A stretch of DNA of 64,000 nt, from positions 1-64,000 of the forward strand of contig CACKSN010000002.1 of NCBI GenBank assembly GCA_902602845.1, given 5' to 3'. The notes under the pieces are model-generated. The model saw only the letters and a program-made list of their open reading frames with translations, was not told where the DNA came from and did not search any database. This DNA is from an uncultured Alphaproteobacteria bacterium. Lineage in GTDB: Bacteria > Pseudomonadota > Alphaproteobacteria > HIMB59 > GCA-002718135. This document shows positions 62,418 to 64,000 of this stretch, piece after piece; position 1 is the stretch's first letter; each line of letters starts with the position of its first letter. The position numbers and the translations under genes were made by a program.

Positions 62418-62903
62418 ATGCGGTTATCAATTTATTTTTTAACATTAATTTTTTTGTCTAGCTGTACGTCTATTGAAGTTGGAAGAGAAGTTGTTAAAGT
62501 TGGGACCGTTGTAAAAGATAAAGTTGAGGAAACTATTATAAGAAAAGAGCCAGAAATTATTGAAGATAAAACTATTGTTGAAGAACAAGAGGTTATAACT
62601 GAAGAAAAAGAAGAGAAAAAAACTATAATTAAGGAACAACAAAAAATTGCGGAAGTGAATTTTATGGGAAAACAACTTTCTGAGATAAAACAAAAGCTAG
62701 GAAAGCCTAATTTAGCACGCTCTGATGGTTCAGTTCATATGATTCGATATGATAGTAGCTCATGCAGATTATTTATCTTCTTCAATTTACATTCTAGTAT
62801 TAAAAGGGTAGAATATTTTGAGTTTCGAGACTCTATAGGAGAACTTTTAGATACAAAACAGTCGATAGAAGAATGTTATAAAGAATACGACTTTACTAGC
62901 TAA
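62418..62903 (+). CDS. Lipoprotein of unknown function, coiled-coil plus C-terminal small domain
   Basis: A 161-residue predicted lipoprotein: signal with lipobox LSSC (Cys16), then a charged Glu/Lys/Val/Ile-rich stretch to about residue 80 likely to form an extended or coiled-coil linker, and a C-terminal domain beginning FMGKQLSEIKQKLGKPN, reminiscent of the BamE/SmpA fold (Gly-Lys-Pro turn). Two Cys (SSCRLF, IEECYK) could form a disulfide. Its end overlaps pyruvate carboxylase by 8 bases. Function unknown. Confidence 0.7.
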   Translation: MRLSIYFLTLIFLSSCTSIEVGREVVKVGTVVKDKVEETIIRKEPEIIEDKTIVEEQEVITEEKEEKKTIIKEQQKIAEVNFMGKQLSEIKQKLGKPNLARSDGSVHMIRYDSSSCRLFIFFNLHSSIKRVEYFEFRDSIGELLDTKQSIEECYKEYDFTS

Positions 62904-64000
62904 TTTCAACAAGCAGATCTTTTGCTTCCACATTATCACCAGATGCAACATTAATGGATTTGATTGTTCCACTTTTATCAGCGTTTATTGTAGTTTCCAT
63001 TTTCATGGCTTCGATCACTAGTAACTTATCACCCTTAATAACTTTGCTACCTGATTGAACAAATATTTTTGCAACCTGACCTGGTAAAGGTGATCCGATA
63101 TGTTCCGAATTATTATCATCTGCTTTCGCTCTTTGTGTTATATTTTTTGAAAATTCTTTATTTTCTATATCAATTGTTCTTGGTTGTCCGTTAATTTCAA
63201 AAAAAACAGAGCACTTACCATTGCTATTAACTTCACTTTTTGCTAAGTATCGTAATATAAGATTTTTTCCTTTATCAATTTCTATCGTGTATTCTTTATC
63301 CTGTTGAGGACCATAAAAAAATAATTCTGTTGAAAGAATTGATGTATCACTGAACTCCTTAAAGTGATCAACATAATCTTTAAAAACTTTTGGATACATT
63401 AAGTAAGACGCTAAATGTGTTTGATTAATTTCCATCCCTATTTCATCTTCTAAATTTTTGGCTTCTTTGTCTAAATCAACTGACTCTAAAACTTCACCTG
63501 GTCTTTGAGTTAAAGGTTTTATATCTCCAAGAACTTTCTTTTGAAGTTCTTTTGGAAAACCTCCATGTGGTATACCAATTTCCCCTTTAAAGAACTCAAT
63601 GACAGATGCAGGAAAAGAGATTTCTTTTTTTGGATCTAATACATCTTCTTTAGATAAATCATTAGCAATCATATAAAGCGCCATATCGCCTACAATTTTT
63701 GAAGAAGGGGTTACCTTCACAATATCACCAAAAAGTTGGTTTACCTCTGCATATTTATTAGCAACCATTCCCCACTTATCAGTTGTAATTCCTAAAGATC
63801 TGGCTTGTTCTTTTAAATTCGTAAACTGACCACCAGGCATTTGGTGAAGATACACGTCAGAGCTTCCACCTTTAAAGTCAGTTTCAAAAGCATGATAATT
63901 TTGACGTACCTGCTCCCAATATAAAGATAGTGTTCTTATTGATTCTTCATCAAGATGCGGATCTTGATTATTTTGTTTCATTATAGATACGATTGAACCA
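62896..64000 (-). CDS. pyc: Pyruvate carboxylase, C-terminal part (cut by window edge)
   Basis: The frame is open to base 64000 without a stop, and the residues upstream of the internal ATG at 63981 (GSIVSI) match the end of the carboxyltransferase domain, so the real gene extends beyond the window. Visible are the conserved pyruvate-carboxylase segment (YLHQMPGGQFTNLKEQARSLG and following, about 320 residues) and a C-terminal biotinyl domain with the biotinylated Lys in VIEAMKMETT. The enzyme carboxylates pyruvate to oxaloacetate. It converges on the small lipoprotein gene. Confidence 0.93.
   Translation of the reverse strand, partial: GSIVSIMKQNNQDPHLDEESIRTLSLYWEQVRQNYHAFETDFKGGSSDVYLHQMPGGQFTNLKEQARSLGITTDKWGMVANKYAEVNQLFGDIVKVTPSSKIVGDMALYMIANDLSKEDVLDPKKEISFPASVIEFFKGEIGIPHGGFPKELQKKVLGDIKPLTQRPGEVLESVDLDKEAKNLEDEIGMEINQTHLASYLMYPKVFKDYVDHFKEFSDTSILSTELFFYGPQQDKEYTIEIDKGKNLILRYLAKSEVNSNGKCSVFFEINGQPRTIDIENKEFSKNITQRAKADDNNSEHIGSPLPGQVAKIFVQSGSKVIKGDKLLVIEAMKMETTINADKSGTIKSINVASGDNVEAKDLLVEIS

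Noticed and set aside
63981..64000. Treating the ATG at 63981 as the start of a 361-residue protein
   Set aside because: The frame stays open to the window edge and upstream residues match pyruvate carboxylase, so this ATG is internal.

Overview
The window is a compact, AT-rich piece of a bacterial chromosome: genes often overlap by 1 to 40 bases, intergenic gaps rarely pass 150 bases, and no tRNA, rRNA, insertion sequence, phage gene or CRISPR array is visible. The gene content (FYDLN-type acidic zinc-ribbon protein, zf-CHCC protein, long PstC, PlcP-Agt lipid-remodelling pair, MsrPQ, many ABC transporters) points to a streamlined marine alphaproteobacterium of the SAR11 / AEGEAN-169 (HIMB59) kind. 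That placement is inferred from content and base composition only.

Bases 1 to about 22,500 form a phosphorus-acquisition island. It starts with pstA-pstC-pstS-phoR and a SET-domain gene (minus strand). Then come PlcP and Agt (phospholipid replacement under phosphate limitation), a DUF47 protein with a Pit phosphate permease, a PhnZ-like HD oxygenase with a dual-specificity phosphatase, and PhnW with a ureidoglycolate-lyase-like protein and a metallophosphoesterase. A long minus-strand set follows: phnA, phnY, a sugar/G3P-type binding protein, a MetE-like protein, an iron alcohol dehydrogenase and a methyltransferase-like protein. The rest of the Ugp-type ABC transporter and an EamA permease run the other way. 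PhnW-PhnY-PhnA makes a complete hydrolytic route from 2-aminoethylphosphonate to acetate and phosphate. Four similar 18-base elements (upstream of pstS, the binding protein, the transporter ATPase and DUF47-pit) look like PhoB sites and tie the island together. The unassigned proteins in the phn operons are the best candidates for something undescribed.

From 22.5 to 36 kb are housekeeping and transport genes: EamA permeases, small zinc-ribbon proteins, an MFS permease, MsrPQ, a YejA-like peptide-binding protein, adenosine kinase and adenosine deaminase, an M48 protease and a ferric-iron ABC transporter. From 36 to 40 kb lie an Hsp20 gene with a heat-shock-type promoter and a nucleoside catabolic operon (cdd-punA-deoA-O-methyltransferase). 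From 40 to 42.6 kb is a DUF1501/DUF1800 pair.

From 42.6 to 47.4 kb a very AT-rich, lysine-rich block carries a folate/p-aminobenzoate operon (pabB-pabA-pabC-folP-folB-folK) facing a TrpF-like gene. From 47.4 to 55.8 kb are cysS, thrS, hemB, hisI, ribA, a cupin and katG, ended by a strong terminator. The last part holds pseudoazurin, two small proteins, a BMP-type nucleoside ABC transporter, upp, a small lipoprotein and the C-terminal part of pyruvate carboxylase, cut by the window edge. Nucleoside import (BMP system) and salvage (upp, cdd, punA, deoA, adenosine kinase, deaminase) together form a second metabolic theme.
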